Shown: positions 63,222-64,000 of the stretch, piece by piece
How the letters are laid out: each line of letters starts with the position of its first letter
Position numbering within the stretch: the first letter of the stretch is position 1
Assembly: GCF_000519085.1 (NCBI RefSeq)
Contig: NZ_KI912577.1
Span: 1,288,423 to 1,352,422, forward strand
Source of the DNA: Methylobacterium sp. 10
GTDB taxonomy: Bacteria > Pseudomonadota > Alphaproteobacteria > Rhizobiales > Beijerinckiaceae
Direction: 5' to 3'
Length of the DNA stretch: 64,000 nucleotides
Notes under the pieces: model-generated
Seen by the model: the letters and a program-made list of their open reading frames with translations, nothing else
What the model was told of the DNA's origin: nothing
Databases searched by the model: none
Made by a program: the position numbers and the translations under genes

Positions 63222-63905
63222 ATGGAAGAGGGCAGGGGCGGGTCGGCGATGCATCTTTTGATCGTCGACGACCACCCGCTCTTTCGCGATGCGCTGGCGA
63301 GCGCGGTCAAGCTCGCCTTTCCCGAGGCGGCCATCGACGAGGCCGACGGGATCGCCGGGGCGATGGCGGTCCTGGCGGCCGACCGGACCGTCGACCTCGT
63401 CCTGCTCGATCTCTCGATGCAGGGCGTCGTCGGTTTCGACGGGCTCGTCTCGATCCGCTCGCGCTTCCCGCGCGTGCCGATCCTCGTCGTGTCCGGCCTC
63501 GACGATCCGCGGATCATGCGCGAGGCGCTGCAGCACGGTGCGGCCGGGTTCGTGCCGAAGGCGGTCGACAAGGCGACGCTGACGCGGGCCATCGCCGACG
63601 TGCTCGGCGGAGGTCTCTCGATCCCCGCCGCCCTGTCGGAGTCCGCGGCTGGCTCGGCTCCTCCGGCGACCCAGCTCGCGGAGCGGATCGCCCGCCTGAC
63701 GCCGCAGCAGCTGCGCGTCCTCCTGATGATCCGTCAGGGGAAGCTCAACAAGCAGATCGCGCACGAGCTCCAGGTCGGCGATTCCACCGTCAAGGCCCAT
63801 GTCTCCGAGATCCTGCGCAAGCTCGACGTCATCAGCCGGACGCAGATCGTGATCCAGACGGCCCTGCTCGATTTCGATCAGATCCGGATGCCGCAGGCCG
63901 GGTGA
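63222..63905 (+). CDS. LuxR-type (NarL-like) response regulator
   Basis: A 227-residue regulator. The receiver domain (LLIVDDHPLFRDALASAVKL, aspartate in LVLLDLSMQGVVGF) precedes a LuxR HTH (LTPQQLRVLLMIRQGKLNKQ, then IAHELQVGDSTVKAHVSEIL, then RKLDVISRTQIV). ATG 63222 is preferred; ATG 63249 is possible. The partner kinase is not in the window. Confidence 0.92.
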   Translation: MEEGRGGSAMHLLIVDDHPLFRDALASAVKLAFPEAAIDEADGIAGAMAVLAADRTVDLVLLDLSMQGVVGFDGLVSIRSRFPRVPILVVSGLDDPRIMREALQHGAAGFVPKAVDKATLTRAIADVLGGGLSIPAALSESAAGSAPPATQLAERIARLTPQQLRVLLMIRQGKLNKQIAHELQVGDSTVKAHVSEILRKLDVISRTQIVIQTALLDFDQIRMPQAG

Positions 63906-63942
63906 GCCGAAGGCGCAGCTTCGTCACGGAACTCCTTCGCGC

Positions 63943-63999
63943 GCAAAGATCTCCCTCACGGGCAAAGATCTCCCTCACGGGCAAAGATCTCCCTCACGG
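63943..63999. repeat. 19-bp tandem repeat, at least three copies, open at right edge
   Basis: GCAAAGATCTCCCTCACGG is repeated three times in perfect register (63943-63961, 63962-63980, 63981-63999), and the last base of the window fits a fourth copy. It lies just after the LuxR regulator. True copy number is unknown because the window ends inside it. Confidence 0.9.
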
Positions 64000-64000
64000 G

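Overview
The window looks like a chromosomal segment of a methylotrophic alphaproteobacterium, most likely Methylobacterium or Methylorubrum. The reasons are high GC with strong third-position GC, GTG and TTG starts, HWE-type histidine kinases, a DctBDA system, and above all a near-complete N-methylglutamate (NMG) pathway for methylamine use. Genus is an inference from gene content; no rRNA, tRNA or CRISPR was found.

Layout. 1-2.2 kb: a UV-damage endonuclease, then a lower-GC pair of a PARP-like ADP-ribosyltransferase and a small basic protein that resembles a toxin-antitoxin module. 2.3-8 kb (minus): heme uptake (TonB receptor, hmuV, hmuU, hmuT). 8-10 kb: a REP-like palindrome and a membrane protein fused to a permuted NlpC/P60-like domain. 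10-14.1 kb: a low-GC accessory island of small unknown proteins (some immunity-like), a 158-bp MITE with target duplication, and an IS110 transposase remnant. 14.1-21.3 kb: a serine hydrolase, an SMR transporter and the dctD-dctB / dctA locus with a clear sigma-54 promoter. 21.4-27.2 kb: a bacteriocin/microcin-type locus, then a divergent AraC regulator. 27.5-32 kb: housekeeping genes (mepA, msrA, UPF0114, HAD phosphatase).

32.9-48.5 kb is the methylamine region. A GlxA/AraC regulator is divergent from mgdABCD (N-methylglutamate dehydrogenase, homologous to heterotetrameric sarcosine oxidase). A cupin-XRE regulator and a six-gene minus-strand operon (APC permease, three tiny membrane proteins, two unknowns) follow, then mgsABC (N-methylglutamate synthase) and gmaS (gamma-glutamylmethylamide synthetase). 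GmaS would make gamma-glutamylmethylamide from methylamine, MgsABC would convert it to N-methylglutamate, and MgdABCD would oxidise that to glutamate and a C1 unit; the permease may import methylamine.

48.7-53.3 kb: two HWE histidine kinases and a receiver protein. 53.5-57.8 kb: an alpha/beta hydrolase fused to a gluconate-dehydrogenase-subunit-3-like domain, coupled to a GMC oxidoreductase, plus a cupin and an SDR. 57.9-64 kb: phosphoglucomutase, two Crp/Fnr regulators, a LuxR-type response regulator, and a 19-bp tandem repeat running off the right edge.

The best candidate for an undescribed system is the four-gene bacteriocin-like operon at 21.4-25.5 kb: two tandem double-glycine-leader peptides with glycine-zipper tails, an HlyD adaptor and a C39-peptidase ABC exporter. 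The ADP-ribosyltransferase pair and the permease with three micro-subunits come next.
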